Positions 10,169-21,956 are shown, numbered from the stretch's first letter. The stretch is DNA of 64,000 bases from Catenulispora sp. GP43 (GCF_041260665.1 NZ_JBGCCT010000014.1:62001-126000), one strand, 5' to 3'. Notes: generated from the sequence alone by a model not told the origin. Translations and numbers: made by a program.

Positions 10169-11611
10169 TCAGCCTGCGAACCAGCGCTGCGGCGCGGGGT
10201 CCAGGGTGCGCCAGATGTGCTTCGTCTCCTGATATTCGCGCAGTCCGGCGGGGCCGAGTTCGCGGCCCGTGCCCGACTGCTTGAACCCGCCCCACTCGGC
10301 TTGTGGCACGTAGGGGTGGTAGTCGTTGATCCAGACGGTGCCCAGGCGCAGCCGGGACGCGATCCGTTCGCCGCGTGCGGTGTCCTGGGTCCACACCGCG
10401 CCGGCCAGGCCGTACGGGGTGTCGTTGGCCAGCGCCACGGCTTCGTCCTCGTCGTCGAACAGCTCGACGGTGAGGACCGGGCCGAACACCTCCTCGCGCA
10501 CCACCGCCATGTCGGCGCGGCATTCGTCGAGCACGGTGGGCCGCAGGAAGAAGCCGGCCTGGAGTTCCGGTTCGGTGGGCCGGACACCTCCGGCGCGGAG
10601 CACCGCGCCCTCCGCCAGCGCCCCGGCGATGTAGCGCTCGACCTTGTCCCGGTGCGCCGCCGAGATCAGCGGCCCGGACTCGGTGCCCTCGGCGCATCCG
10701 TCGCCGATCCGGATGAGATCGGCGCGGCGGGCGAGCTCGGCGGTGAACTCGGCGTGCAGGCTGCGGTGCAGCAGCAGCCGTGAGCCCGCCGAGCACACCT
10801 GGCCGGAGTGCAGGAACGCCGCGGTGAGGGCGAAGTCGACCGCGGTGTCCAGATCCGCGTCGGGGAAGACGATGTTCGGGTTCTTGCCGCCGAGTTCGAG
10901 CGCGACCTTCTTCACGGTGTCGGCCGCCGCGCGCATCACCGAACGGCCGCTGACCCCGCCGCCGGTGAAGGAGACCAGATCCACCTCGGGGTGTCCGGCC
11001 AGCGCCGCGCCCACTGCGCCACCCCCGAGGACGAGGTCGGCTGTGCCGCGCGGCGCTCCGGCCTTCTCCAGCAGGACCTGCAGGAGCTCGAACAGGCGGA
11101 TCGTGGTCAGCGGCGTCAGCTCGCTGGGTTTGGCCACCACCGTGTTGCCGGCGGCCAGGGCGGGGGCGAGCTTCCAGGAGATCTGCAACAGCGGGTAGTT
11201 CCACGGGGTTATCAGCGCGCAGACGCCGACGGGCTCGTGGACTACGCGACTTTGCGTACCCGGACGTCCGGTGTCGACGGTGCGTCCGGCGTCGGTGGCC
11301 GACAGCGCCGCGTAGTAGCGGAGGACGGCGGTGGTGTCGTCGACGTCGAAGCGGCTCTCGGCCAACGTCTTGCCGGTGTCGAGGGTCTCCAGGCGGACGA
11401 ACTCGTCACGGTGTTCCTGGAGCGCGTCGGCCAGGCCCGTGAGGACGTCCGCCCGGTGGGCCACGGGGGCGTGGGACCACGAGCCGTCGTCGAACGCGGC
11501 GCGCGCGGCGAGTACCGCACGGTCCACGTCGTCGGTGGAGGCTTCGGCGACGGTGGCGATGACGGACGCGTCGTAGGGGTTGATGATCTCGCGTGTACCG
11601 CTTTCTGTCAC
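10169..11611 (-). CDS. aldehyde dehydrogenase, betaine-aldehyde type
   Basis: A 480-aa NAD(P)-dependent aldehyde dehydrogenase with catalytic Glu239 in VALELGGKNPN and Cys273 in SGQVCSAGSR; the nucleotide-binding FTGGGVSG is present. The GTG at 11611 is chosen because AAGGAGG lies 9 nt upstream; a longer frame to 11668 has no such site. Sequence style and size fit BetB/aminoaldehyde dehydrogenases, and the context (betaine demethylation genes divergent from it) favours betaine aldehyde to glycine betaine. No choline oxidase is in the window, so the aldehyde's source is not explained here. Confidence 0.85.
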   Translation of the reverse strand: MTESGTREIINPYDASVIATVAEASTDDVDRAVLAARAAFDDGSWSHAPVAHRADVLTGLADALQEHRDEFVRLETLDTGKTLAESRFDVDDTTAVLRYYAALSATDAGRTVDTGRPGTQSRVVHEPVGVCALITPWNYPLLQISWKLAPALAAGNTVVAKPSELTPLTTIRLFELLQVLLEKAGAPRGTADLVLGGGAVGAALAGHPEVDLVSFTGGGVSGRSVMRAAADTVKKVALELGGKNPNIVFPDADLDTAVDFALTAAFLHSGQVCSAGSRLLLHRSLHAEFTAELARRADLIRIGDGCAEGTESGPLISAAHRDKVERYIAGALAEGAVLRAGGVRPTEPELQAGFFLRPTVLDECRADMAVVREEVFGPVLTVELFDDEDEAVALANDTPYGLAGAVWTQDTARGERIASRLRLGTVWINDYHPYVPQAEWGGFKQSGTGRELGPAGLREYQETKHIWRTLDPAPQRWFAG

Positions 11612-14331
<2,720 letters not shown>

Positions 14332-14373
14332 TGTCGTCCTTCCGCGAGTCCTTCCGAAGAAAGGCACTTTGCA

Positions 14374-15495
14374 GTGACCGCGACTGAGCTTCCCCCGAGC
14401 CTGATCCCCACCCTGCCGGGCTCCTCCTACACCGACCCGCTGGTCTTCGCGCTGGAGCAGGAGAAGATCTTCGAGCGGATGTGGTTCTGCGCCGTCCGCG
14501 CCTCAGACGTGGACCGGCCGGGCCGGTTCCAGACCGTGCAGGTCGGCCGGGAGAGCGTGCTGGTCTCCAGGTCCCGGGACGGCGGCGTCAAGGCGTTCCT
14601 GAACATCTGCCGGCATCGCGGCGCGCGCCTGTGCACCGAGGAGAGCGGCGAGGTCAAGCGGGCTTTCCAGTGCCCCTACCACGCCTGGACCTACGGCCTG
14701 GACGGCAAGCTCATCGCCGCGCCGAACCTGACGAGCATGCCGGACATCGACCGCACGGCGTACGGCCTGCTGCCGGTGCATGTGCGGGAGTGGCTCGGCT
14801 ACGTCTGGGTGTGCCTGGCCGAGGAGCCGCCGTCGTTCGAGGACCACGTGGTCGCGGCGGCCACCGAGCGGCTCGGCGACGCCGCGGCCATCGAGCGGTA
14901 CCAGGTCGGGGAACTCGCGGTGGGACGCCGGATCCGCTACGAGGTCAAGGCCAACTGGAAGCTCATCGTCGAGAACTTCATGGAGTGCTACCACTGCGCG
15001 ACCATCCACCCCGAACTCACCGAGGTGCTCCCGGAGTTCGCCGACGGCTACGCCGCCCAGTACTACGTCGGGCACGGCGCGGAGTTCGCCGGTGAGGTGC
15101 GGGGCTTCACGGTCGACGGCAGCGAGGGGGCGGATCGCATCCCGACCATCTCCGAGGACCAGGACCGCCGGTACTACGCGATCACGGTCAAGCCGCAGGT
15201 CTTCATCAACCTCGTCCCGGACCACGTGATCGTCCATCGCATGTACCCGCTGGCGGCCGATCACACGGTCGTCGACTGCGACTGGCTCTTCCTGCCCGGC
15301 GTCGTCGAGTCGGGGCACGACGTCAGCCGCTCGGTGGAGCTGTTCCACCGGGTCAACGTGCAGGACTTCGAGGCCTGCGAGCGCTGTCAGCCCGCGATGG
15401 ACTCCCGGGCCTACCGCTCCGGCGGGGTGCTGGTGCCGAGCGAGCACCACATCGCGGCGTTCCACGAGTGGGTCGGCGATCAGCTGCGGGGCTGA
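14374..15495 (+). CDS. gbcA: Rieske oxygenase alpha subunit, glycine-betaine demethylase type
   Basis: A 373-aa Rieske non-heme iron oxygenase. The [2Fe-2S] ligands are Cys79-Arg-His81 and Cys100-Pro-Tyr-His103. The mononuclear Fe site is in NWKLIVENFMECYHCATIHPEL (His207, His212), with Asp331 in QDFEACERC as the likely third ligand. That motif is characteristic of GbcA/stachydrine demethylases, which oxidatively demethylate quaternary amines with release of formaldehyde. The GTG start follows GAAGAAAGG. No GbcB-type reductase is adjacent; the split reductase and ferredoxin at 5098-6602 probably supply electrons (inference). The gene lies 42 bp after the FAD/GcvT dehydrogenase, which would use its dimethylglycine product. 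Confidence 0.85.
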   Translation: MTATELPPSLIPTLPGSSYTDPLVFALEQEKIFERMWFCAVRASDVDRPGRFQTVQVGRESVLVSRSRDGGVKAFLNICRHRGARLCTEESGEVKRAFQCPYHAWTYGLDGKLIAAPNLTSMPDIDRTAYGLLPVHVREWLGYVWVCLAEEPPSFEDHVVAAATERLGDAAAIERYQVGELAVGRRIRYEVKANWKLIVENFMECYHCATIHPELTEVLPEFADGYAAQYYVGHGAEFAGEVRGFTVDGSEGADRIPTISEDQDRRYYAITVKPQVFINLVPDHVIVHRMYPLAADHTVVDCDWLFLPGVVESGHDVSRSVELFHRVNVQDFEACERCQPAMDSRAYRSGGVLVPSEHHIAAFHEWVGDQLRG

Positions 15496-15548
15496 CCCGG
15501 ACGCGCGATCCGGCAGCGGTCCACTCCTCGACATGAAAGGTCTGTTCC

Positions 15549-16637
15549 ATGGCTCAGAAGGTCAACGGCGTCGTCGCCGCCGGCAAGGGCGCCCCGGTCC
15601 GCATCGAGACGGTCGTCGTCCCGGACCCCGGTCCCGGTGAGGCGGTGGTCAGGGTCCAGGCCTGCGGCGTGTGCCACACCGACCTGCACTACCGGGAGGG
15701 CGGCATCAATGACGACTTCCCGTTCCTGCTGGGCCACGAGGCCGCCGGTCTGGTGGAGGCGGTCGGCGAGGGCGTGACCGAGGTGGCGCCCGGCGACTTC
15801 GTGATCCTCAACTGGCGCGCGGTGTGCGGCCGGTGCCGGGCCTGCCTGCGCGGGCGGCCCTGGTACTGCTTCGACACGCACAACGCGAAGCAGAAGATGA
15901 CCCTTGAGGACGGGACCGAACTCTCCCCGGCGCTGGGCATCGGCGCGTTCGCCGAGAAGACGCTCGTGGCGGCCGGCCAGTGCACGAAGGTGGACCCGTC
16001 CGCCTCCCCGGCTGCCGCGGGCCTGCTGGGCTGCGGGGTGATGGCCGGCCTCGGCGCCGCGATCAACACCGGCGGCGTCACCCGCGGCGACACGGTCGCG
16101 GTGATCGGCTGCGGCGGCGTCGGCGCGGCCGCGGTCGCCGGCGCCCGGCTGGCCGGCGCGTCGAAGATCATCGCCACGGACCTGGACCCCCGCAAACTCG
16201 ACGGCGCGCGCAAGCTCGGCGCCACCCACACCGTCGAGGCGTCCGCAACCGACGCGGTCGCGGCGATCCGCGAGCTGACCGGCGGATTCGGCGCCGACGT
16301 CGTCATCGACGCGGTCGGCCGCCCGGAGACCTACCGGCAGGCGTTCTACGCCCGCGACCTGGCCGGCACGGTGGTCCTGGTGGGCGTGCCGACCCCGGAG
16401 ATGACGCTCGAACTGCCGCTGCTGGACGTCTTCGGGCGCGGCGGGGCGCTGAAGTCCTCCTGGTACGGCGACTGCCTGCCCAGCCGCGACTTCCCGATCC
16501 TGATCGACCTGTACCTGCAGGGGCGCCTGGACCTGGACGCCTTCGTCAGCGAGACGATCCGGCTGGAGGACGTCGAGGAATCGTTCGCGCGGATGCACCG
16601 CGGCGAGGTGCTGCGCTCGGTGGTGGTCTTCCCGTGA
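15549..16637 (+). CDS. S-(hydroxymethyl)mycothiol dehydrogenase (mycothiol-dependent formaldehyde dehydrogenase)
   Basis: A 362-aa zinc medium-chain dehydrogenase. The catalytic Zn site is seen in CGVCHTD (Cys42) and GHE (His63). The structural Zn cysteines are 93, 96, 99 and 107. The cofactor fold is [13 protein letters not shown]. The segment [26 protein letters not shown] is typical of the mycothiol-dependent branch. It oxidises the mycothiol adduct of formaldehyde, using NAD. As third gene of the operon after two demethylating enzymes, its job is clearly formaldehyde removal. This also supports an actinobacterial host, as mycothiol is confined to that phylum. Confidence 0.92.
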   Translation: MAQKVNGVVAAGKGAPVRIETVVVPDPGPGEAVVRVQACGVCHTDLHYREGGINDDFPFLLGHEAAGLVEAVGEGVTEVAPGDFVILNWRAVCGRCRACLRGRPWYCFDTHNAKQKMTLEDGTELSPALGIGAFAEKTLVAAGQCTKVDPSASPAAAGLLGCGVMAGLGAAINTGGVTRGDTVAVIGCGGVGAAAVAGARLAGASKIIATDLDPRKLDGARKLGATHTVEASATDAVAAIRELTGGFGADVVIDAVGRPETYRQAFYARDLAGTVVLVGVPTPEMTLELPLLDVFGRGGALKSSWYGDCLPSRDFPILIDLYLQGRLDLDAFVSETIRLEDVEESFARMHRGEVLRSVVVFP

Positions 16638-16808
16638 TCGAGCTTGGACACGCCGGCCTCACGAGGTGTCGGCGGCGTCCGCATTTCCCGCGGCTGGTTC
16701 TGGAGAACCTGGTCGTCCCGCTAGGCTGCTTCGCGAGTGGACAGAACGGTTGGGGTTGTTAACCTATGGATTCGATCGCACACCACTCTGCTCACCCGGA
16801 TCGGATTG
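16638..16808 (+). other. intergenic stretch, no gene seen
   Basis: Short gap after the mycothiol dehydrogenase. I see no convincing terminator. The frame of the next protein extends back to a GTG at 16737, but without a good ribosome-binding site. Confidence 0.3.
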
Positions 16809-17531
16809 ATGTCGATATTCACGAATGCTCTGACCTGGCCGTTCTTGACATCGGACGTCAAGCTTCGGCTGCGGCACCAGCGCCTCGACGCCGCCGCGGG
16901 TAAGCGTGCGGGATGGGCGCTGGAGGTCCCGGATGTCGCCGTGAAGCTGGTCAAGGCTGTGGACGACCCCTGCAAACCTGGGCGCGATCCCGGCATGCGG
17001 CTCGTTCCCGTCTCGTCCAGCGCGAAATATCCGCCTCGCTACTCCAACTCGCCGTTCGCCGCCTGGTACAGCCACGGCGCGATCGAGTGGGACCATCACC
17101 GTGTCACGGTCACCGGCACCAGGGGTTCCGCGGCGTGGGCCCCCGATGCCGGCGGATTGCGACGGGGGTTCGACGCCGTCGAGGTCTTCCAAGCCGGCCG
17201 CCGGCCGACGGGCTCCGGCAACTGCCTGGCCCGAGTGGCCGCCATCGCGACCGTCGGCCTCGCCGGCCACGGACTCCGGCGCATCGTGTTTCTCGACGCC
17301 GAGACGCGAGACCTGGGCTGGATTCCGGCGTCCTACTTCAAGGAGGAAGACGTAATCGAGTTCGCTCGAGCTGTCGGCATCGCCTACCGCAGTTACGCCT
17401 TCACCCTCGCGGGCTTCTCCGCAACGCAGGTGTGGCCTCCGGCGTTGTGCGATGCGCTTTTCACGCCGTCGGCACGACGAGTGAAGTTCGTCGGTGACGA
17501 ACTCGATATGGGCAACGACTGGGTCAGCTGA
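16809..17531 (+). CDS. hypothetical protein
   Basis: I do not recognise this protein. From ATG 16809 it is 240 aa; the frame could also begin at GTG 16737 (264 aa). It has no signal peptide or strong membrane segment, and contains many Trp/Tyr/Arg residues with a predicted mixed alpha/beta character. Codon use looks slightly less GC-biased than neighbours (for example the region 16740-16860), hinting at later acquisition. It stands alone between the betaine operon and the signalling group, convergent with the STAS gene. Confidence 0.55.
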   Translation: MSIFTNALTWPFLTSDVKLRLRHQRLDAAAGKRAGWALEVPDVAVKLVKAVDDPCKPGRDPGMRLVPVSSSAKYPPRYSNSPFAAWYSHGAIEWDHHRVTVTGTRGSAAWAPDAGGLRRGFDAVEVFQAGRRPTGSGNCLARVAAIATVGLAGHGLRRIVFLDAETRDLGWIPASYFKEEDVIEFARAVGIAYRSYAFTLAGFSATQVWPPALCDALFTPSARRVKFVGDELDMGNDWVS

Positions 17532-17535
17532 ACGG

Positions 17536-17561
17536 AGCCCATCGAAAGGTTCTGGTGGGCT
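17536..17561. terminator. weak candidate terminator
   Basis: A 6-bp inverted repeat AGCCCA / TGGGCT with a 14-nt loop lies between the convergent ends of the hypothetical gene and the STAS gene. Confidence 0.25.
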
Positions 17562-18042
17562 ATTCAGGAAGCTGGCTGCCGACTGCGGCGGCGGAGACGG
17601 TCTCGTAGATCGACAGCGGCTCCGGGAAGGTGTGACTGAGCAGGCCGATGATCAGTAGCTGCTGGGCACGGACACCGGCCAGTCGCGCCCAGCCTCCGTG
17701 ACGGGTCGCGAGGTCCGAGATCTGCCACAGCGAAGAGAGTCCCCAGGAGTCGGCGAAGGTCACGGCTCCCATGTCGAAGATGAGGCGTGGGCCGGCCTCG
17801 CAGAGCAAGCTGACCAGTGTGGGCAAGGCGGCCTCGCTCGTGGTGAGGTCGAGCTCGCCGGTGAGGGAGACCACGGTGTAGCCGTCGCGCTTGGTGATGC
17901 GGACGTGCAGCAGCTCGCCCTTTTCGGGACGGAATCGCGGCAGCCCGATCGTCTCGGCCTGCCGCCGGGGACCGGGGATGAAGGCACGGCGCGGAGCGGG
18001 AAGCGCGAGGCTCGGACACTTAGTGGTGAGAGTGGTTGTCAT
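17560..18042 (-). CDS. STAS-domain protein (anti-sigma factor antagonist-like)
   Basis: A 160-aa protein with an unrelated N-terminal extension of about 50 residues and a STAS fold from about residue 55 (VRITKRDGYTVVSLTGELDLTTSEAALPTLVSLL). The phosphorylatable serine region is VTFADSWGLSSLW, where the SpoIIAA/RsbV DSSGL-type motif reads DSWGLSS. Such proteins relieve anti-sigma binding when dephosphorylated. It is the last gene of a minus-strand group containing a sigma factor (18792) and two unknowns, 50 bp after the 231-aa protein gene. No RsbW kinase is next to it. Confidence 0.8.
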   Translation of the reverse strand: MTTTLTTKCPSLALPAPRRAFIPGPRRQAETIGLPRFRPEKGELLHVRITKRDGYTVVSLTGELDLTTSEAALPTLVSLLCEAGPRLIFDMGAVTFADSWGLSSLWQISDLATRHGGWARLAGVRAQQLLIIGLLSHTFPEPLSIYETVSAAAVGSQLPE

Positions 18043-18092
18043 GGCCGGAACTCCAGTGCTTGGTCTAGCGGATGTCTGACAGCCGGGGCGTA

Positions 18093-18788
18093 TCAGTGGT
18101 GTGCGCCGAGGGTGTCGGGGCGCCGTCGGGGGCGGGGGATTTTTCCGAGGCTCTCGTCGTCGTATTCGATGACGAGTTCGTTGACGGTTGCTTTGAGGCT
18201 GTACGGCAGTTCGGGGTGGAGGCCCCGCAGGCTCTGCTGGATCAGCTGCTTGGCGGCGTGTTCGGGCAAGAGCGGATGCCATGCCGCCGGCGCCGGTTCG
18301 TGCTCACCCTGCTGTTCGGTTTGGTGCTTCAACCGCTGCCACTCTTCGCGCCAGTAGCGCGCATCGTGCCGGTCGCCGTTGGACTCGTAGTGCAGGTGCA
18401 GGCACTGGGCCGCCTCAGGGATGCCGCTGCCCGCGGCGAACTGCCACAGGAACTGGGCGCCTTCGTCGCGCCCGATCAGGTGGAGCAGGCAGGCGAATAT
18501 CAGGGCGTCGTCCGGTTCGGCGTGGTCGGTCACGCCGAGTTGGGAAAGTGAGGCCGCGGCCTGCGGTGTGTTCAGGACCAGAGCGGAGATCAGGTCGAGT
18601 TCCTGGCGGGCGTCTTTGTCGGGGCCGGCATGGGCGCAGTGACACACGACCTCGCCTCGGCGACCGCGTGCGGCGGCCCTGGCGATACGTTCAGCCGCTG
18701 TCGGAGCCTGGCTGGGATCGTAGTCGGGCAGGATGAGTGCGTCGGCCAGCAACGCCTCGACGGGGTCGGACTCACCGGAGGTGTTCAC
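18093..18788 (-). CDS. hypothetical protein linked to sigma factor
   Basis: A 231-aa soluble protein that I cannot assign. It is rich in Ala/Glu/His, with a helical middle (EPDDALIFACLLHLIGRDEGAQFLWQFAAGSG) that resembles helical-repeat proteins found next to actinomycete sigma factors. The GTG start is only 3 bp after the sigma-factor stop, implying co-translation. A regulatory partner of the sigma factor is plausible but unproven; no zinc-binding anti-sigma H-x3-C-x2-C motif is present. Confidence 0.6.
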   Translation of the reverse strand: MNTSGESDPVEALLADALILPDYDPSQAPTAAERIARAAARGRRGEVVCHCAHAGPDKDARQELDLISALVLNTPQAAASLSQLGVTDHAEPDDALIFACLLHLIGRDEGAQFLWQFAAGSGIPEAAQCLHLHYESNGDRHDARYWREEWQRLKHQTEQQGEHEPAPAAWHPLLPEHAAKQLIQQSLRGLHPELPYSLKATVNELVIEYDDESLGKIPRPRRRPDTLGAHH

Positions 18789-18791
18789 AGT

Positions 18792-19379
18792 TCACGCCTC
18801 GGCTCTGACCAGGTGCGGGCCCAGCTCCTCGGCGATGCGCTTCTTCGCGAGGCTCACGTGAGCACGTACGGTGCCCTCGGGTACGCCGAGCATCGAGGCG
18901 ATCCTGCTGTCCTCATAGCCCACGACGTAGCGCAGGATGATCGAGTGGCGTTGGCGCTCGGGAAGGTGGGATATCGCGCTGAACAGGCCGATCGATTCTT
19001 CCAGCTCTGCGAACCAATCACTGCTGCGCGCCAGCGCCCGCCGAACGGCCTGCTCGAAGGAGGCGGTACCGACGAACGCCGAATCGGTGCCGTGCTCGTC
19101 GAGCCAGTGGGCGATGGTGGCCTTGAGGACCTTCCAGGCGTGCTCGGCTGCCTTCTCGGCCGGCTGCAGGTCGTGCCAGTATGTGGCGATGTGGAGGGTG
19201 AGGCCGTCGATGATCTGCTCGGCCGTCTCCCTGCACCCGGTCTCAGCGTAGGCGTAGCGGATCCATTCGACCTGGTGCCTCCCGTAGAAGGCCTCGAACA
19301 ACCGGTCGGTGCTCACTCGCAGCGCGGGCGCCACCCGGTAGGCGGATGACTGGTTCAGGCCCTGATCGCCGGGGTTCAT
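18792..19379 (-). CDS. ECF-like RNA polymerase sigma factor
   Basis: A 195-aa protein. Region 4 is clear at residues 135-187: LPERQRHSIILRYVVGYEDSRIASMLGVPEGTVRAHVSLAKKRI. Region 2 is weaker (FEAFYGRHQVEWIRYAYAETG, then CRETAEQIIDGLTLHIATYW) and lacks the usual DLVQE-type helix, so promoter opening may be atypical. The ATG overlaps the stop of the upstream 67-aa gene (ATGA). The group with a STAS protein points to a partner-switch-controlled stress or differentiation sigma factor. Confidence 0.8.
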   Translation of the reverse strand: MNPGDQGLNQSSAYRVAPALRVSTDRLFEAFYGRHQVEWIRYAYAETGCRETAEQIIDGLTLHIATYWHDLQPAEKAAEHAWKVLKATIAHWLDEHGTDSAFVGTASFEQAVRRALARSSDWFAELEESIGLFSAISHLPERQRHSIILRYVVGYEDSRIASMLGVPEGTVRAHVSLAKKRIAEELGPHLVRAEA

Positions 19380-19579
19380 ATTCCTGACCCTCCGATCTCG
19401 GACGGCTCGGTGCCGTACGTGATCCGGACGGTGCCGACGACCCCGCGGTGAGCGAGTTGCTCCTCGGCGCCGATGCGCACGCCCGCCGAGAGCAGGCGCC
19501 GGACGATGGTCCACAGGTCGGCGCTGCCGATGCGAACGACCACCATCGCGGCGAGGAGGTGCTCGATATCAATGGTCAT
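19376..19579 (-). CDS. small hypothetical protein upstream of sigma factor
   Basis: A 67-aa frame, MTIDIEHLLAAMVVVRIGSADLW..., ending GTVRITYGTEPSEIGGSGI. The sigma-factor start overlaps its stop (ATGA), which supports real translation. Length and charge pattern give no family. A longer start at 19639 (87 aa) is possible. It is the first gene of the signalling group. Confidence 0.5.
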   Translation of the reverse strand: MTIDIEHLLAAMVVVRIGSADLWTIVRRLLSAGVRIGAEEQLAHRGVVGTVRITYGTEPSEIGGSGI

Positions 19580-19757
19580 GGCTCTTGGTGTCCTCATGGG
19601 CACAGGCAGCGGACGAGACCGACTGCGGCGCGTGATCACTGAGTTGCTCAGTGCTCTGATTCCATCAGATGGAGTGCCACTTTGTTGAAGACAAGGTTTA
19701 AGAATCTTGACCCGGGTTTCGCGTGCCGGCGGACCTGCGCGGTCGAGGCGGCAGATC

Positions 19758-20354
19758 CTAAGCGCCGGCCGCCGGGATCGCGTTGTCGATGAGGACGGCG
19801 GCGATGGCGGCGGCGGTGGGGAAGCACTCGCTGTTGAGCACCCGGGTACGGGCCGAGGCGCCGTCGAGGAGCAGAGCCAGTTGTTCGCCGAGCTCTTCGG
19901 GGTTGGTGGCGCCGGCTTCGCGGGCGGTCTCGGTCAGGCGCGCGGCGACGGCCTTCTTGTAGTCGCGGGCGACCTGGGACGCCGGGTGCTCCGGGTCGTG
20001 CATCTCGACGGCGGCATCGATGTAAGGGCACAGCGGTGTGGGCTCCTGCGTGCCGGAGGCGGGTACCTCGAACGCGGCGAGGAGCCGTTCGCGCGGCGTG
20101 AGGTCGGTGCGGTCGAACGCCGCGGACATGACGCCGGGATCGAAGCGGCGCAGGTACTCCGTCACCAGTTCGTCCTTGCCGGGGAAGTGCTGGTAGGCGG
20201 TGCGCTTCGACACCTGGGCCACCGCGCAGAGCTGGTCCATGCCGGTGCCGTTGATGCCCTGCTCGCGGAACAGCTGCTGGGACGCGCCGAGGATGCGTTC
20301 GCGCGCACCCCGGCCGCGGCGCCGGCCCTGGGGGCCCTTCTCCAATTCGGTCAT
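19758..20354 (-). CDS. TetR-family transcriptional regulator
   Basis: A 198-aa regulator with N-terminal helix-turn-helix RERILGASQQLFREQGINGTGMDQLCAVAQVSKRTAYQHFPGKDELV and a variable C-terminal ligand domain (CPYIDAAVEMHDPEHPASQVARDYKK), as in TetR repressors near short-chain dehydrogenases. It is divergent from the SDR gene, separated by 162 bp holding a perfect palindrome and paired direct repeats; the probable target is that SDR and its own promoter. Confidence 0.9.
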   Translation of the reverse strand: MTELEKGPQGRRRGRGARERILGASQQLFREQGINGTGMDQLCAVAQVSKRTAYQHFPGKDELVTEYLRRFDPGVMSAAFDRTDLTPRERLLAAFEVPASGTQEPTPLCPYIDAAVEMHDPEHPASQVARDYKKAVAARLTETAREAGATNPEELGEQLALLLDGASARTRVLNSECFPTAAAIAAVLIDNAIPAAGA

Positions 20355-20393
20355 CTCTCTCACTCCTCCTGCCCCAGGATAGCCCAGGCGGGT

Positions 20394-20474
20394 ACCGATC
20401 GGTGTACATAGCTTGCGGGCCGGCCGAGGGTCCGTTACGTTAACTACACAGAGCGGTTTACATAACGTGCGGGC
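20394..20474. promoter_or_regulatory. TetR/SDR control region: palindrome and direct repeats
   Basis: A perfect palindrome ACCGATCGGT is at 20394-20403. A 16-bp sequence TACATAGCTTGCGGGC (20405-20420) recurs as TACATAACGTGCGGGC (20459-20474), with 14 of 16 bases identical. These lie between the divergent TetR and SDR starts and are likely operator and/or promoter elements. Confidence 0.5.
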
Positions 20475-20516
20475 TGTTCCGCGGCCCGTCATCTCAGCCA
20501 TCTCGATGGAGCGATC

Positions 20517-21251
20517 ATGGGAAAGCTCGACGGCAAGGTAGCCGTGGTCACAGGTGGATCGACCGGCCTGGCGCTGGCCGGCGCCAAGCTGTTCGTGGAG
20601 GAAGGGGCCCACGTCTTCATCATGGGCCGGCGGCAGGATGCGCTGGACGAGGCCGTCAAGGTGATCGGCCGGAACGTGACCGCGGTGCGCGGCGACGCGG
20701 CCGACCTCGGCGACCTGGACCGGCTGTACGACACGGTCAAGCGCGAGAAGGGCGCGATCGACGTGCTCTGGGCGAGCGCCGGAACGGGCGTGGAGGGCAA
20801 TCTCGGCGAGATCACCGAGGCGCAGTTCGATGCCACCTTCGCGCTGAACGCCCGCGGCACGCTGTTCACCGTCCAGAAGGCGTTGCCGCTGTTCAACGAC
20901 GGCGGCTCGATCTTCATGACCGGGTCGAGCGCCTCACTTAGGGGCTACCCCGGATGGAGCGTGTACTCGGGGAGCAAGGCCGTGCAGCAGGCCTTCGCCC
21001 GCGTGTGGCTGGCCGAACTGCGGGACCGGCGGATCCGGGTGAACGTGCTGACCCCGGGCCAGGTCGCCACCGCGAAGCAGGAGGAACTGTTCGACGAGGC
21101 GACGAAGCGGCAGTTCGAGTCCCTGATTCCGCGCGGACAGATGGGCCGTCCCGAGGAGATCGCGACGGTCGCGCTGTTCCTCGCCTCGGACGACTCCAGC
21201 TACGTGAACGGGATGGAGTTGGCCGCCGACGGCGGCACCACGGCGATCTGA
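20517..21251 (+). CDS. SDR-family oxidoreductase
   Basis: A 244-aa classical short-chain dehydrogenase. The cofactor motif is TGGSTGLAL (residues 13-21), the catalytic serine is in MTGSSAS, and YSGSK carries the YxxxK pair. The tail MGRPEEIATVALFLASDDSSYVNGMELAADGG is typical of the family. Substrate cannot be inferred. It is divergently paired with the TetR regulator, a common arrangement for inducible detoxification reductases, and is followed 65 bp later by an F420-type reductase gene. Confidence 0.92.
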   Translation: MGKLDGKVAVVTGGSTGLALAGAKLFVEEGAHVFIMGRRQDALDEAVKVIGRNVTAVRGDAADLGDLDRLYDTVKREKGAIDVLWASAGTGVEGNLGEITEAQFDATFALNARGTLFTVQKALPLFNDGGSIFMTGSSASLRGYPGWSVYSGSKAVQQAFARVWLAELRDRRIRVNVLTPGQVATAKQEELFDEATKRQFESLIPRGQMGRPEEIATVALFLASDDSSYVNGMELAADGGTTAI

Positions 21252-21316
21252 GCGGGATGTGAGCGGAAGCTCGGGACGCTCAGAAGCGCTTGGGGGACAA
21301 CGAAAGGGACATATCC

Positions 21317-21943
21317 ATGAGCAGCATCAGCATCAGCATCATCGGAACCGGCAACATGGCGCGCACCCTCGGCACCCTGGCCCTGGCCGGCGGCAACACC
21401 GTCGAGATCCTGGGCCGCAGTCAGGCCAAGGCCGCCGACCTGGCCAAGAGCCTCGGCGACGGAGCCACGGTGGGGGATTGGGGTACCGTCCCGGCCGGGG
21501 ACATCGTCATCGTGGCCTTGTTGTCGGGCGACGTCGCCCCGGTCGTGGCCCAGTACGCGGACGCCCTCGCCGGCAAGGTGATCGTCGACATCAGTAATCC
21601 CTTCAACGCCGGTGCCGACGGACTGTCCTACGCCGGGGAAACCTCGATCGCGCAGGAGGCCGCCAATGTGGCCCCGGCCGACGCCAGCGTTGTGAAGGCG
21701 TTCAACACCGTCTTCGGCCATGTCCTCGAGAAGGGCGACAAGCCAGACGTCTTCCTCGCCGGCGACGACGCGTCAGCCAAGGCGGCCGTGGCGGCGTTCA
21801 TCGAGAGCATCGGGCTGCGGCCGCTGGACGTCGGCGGCCTCACCATGGCGCACTGGCTCGAGGGAGCGGGCTTGCTCACGATGGGCCTCGCCCGCAATGG
21901 GGTGGGGCACTGGGAGTTCGCTCTTGGCGTCGCGGAATTCTGA
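21317..21943 (+). CDS. NADPH/F420-dependent reductase-like protein
   Basis: A 208-aa protein with an N-terminal dinucleotide fold IIGTGNMARTLGTLALAGGNTVEILGRS and the DISNPFN / VVKAFNTVF segments found in NADP-dependent F420 reductases (Fno-like) and related F420 oxidoreductases. The ATG at 21317 is chosen for the GAAAGGGA just upstream. It probably moves hydride between NADP(H) and F420 or another small substrate, in an operon with the SDR and thus under the same TetR control (inference). Confidence 0.8.
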   Translation: MSSISISIIGTGNMARTLGTLALAGGNTVEILGRSQAKAADLAKSLGDGATVGDWGTVPAGDIVIVALLSGDVAPVVAQYADALAGKVIVDISNPFNAGADGLSYAGETSIAQEAANVAPADASVVKAFNTVFGHVLEKGDKPDVFLAGDDASAKAAVAAFIESIGLRPLDVGGLTMAHWLEGAGLLTMGLARNGVGHWEFALGVAEF

Positions 21944-21956
21944 GAGTTGGTGAACG

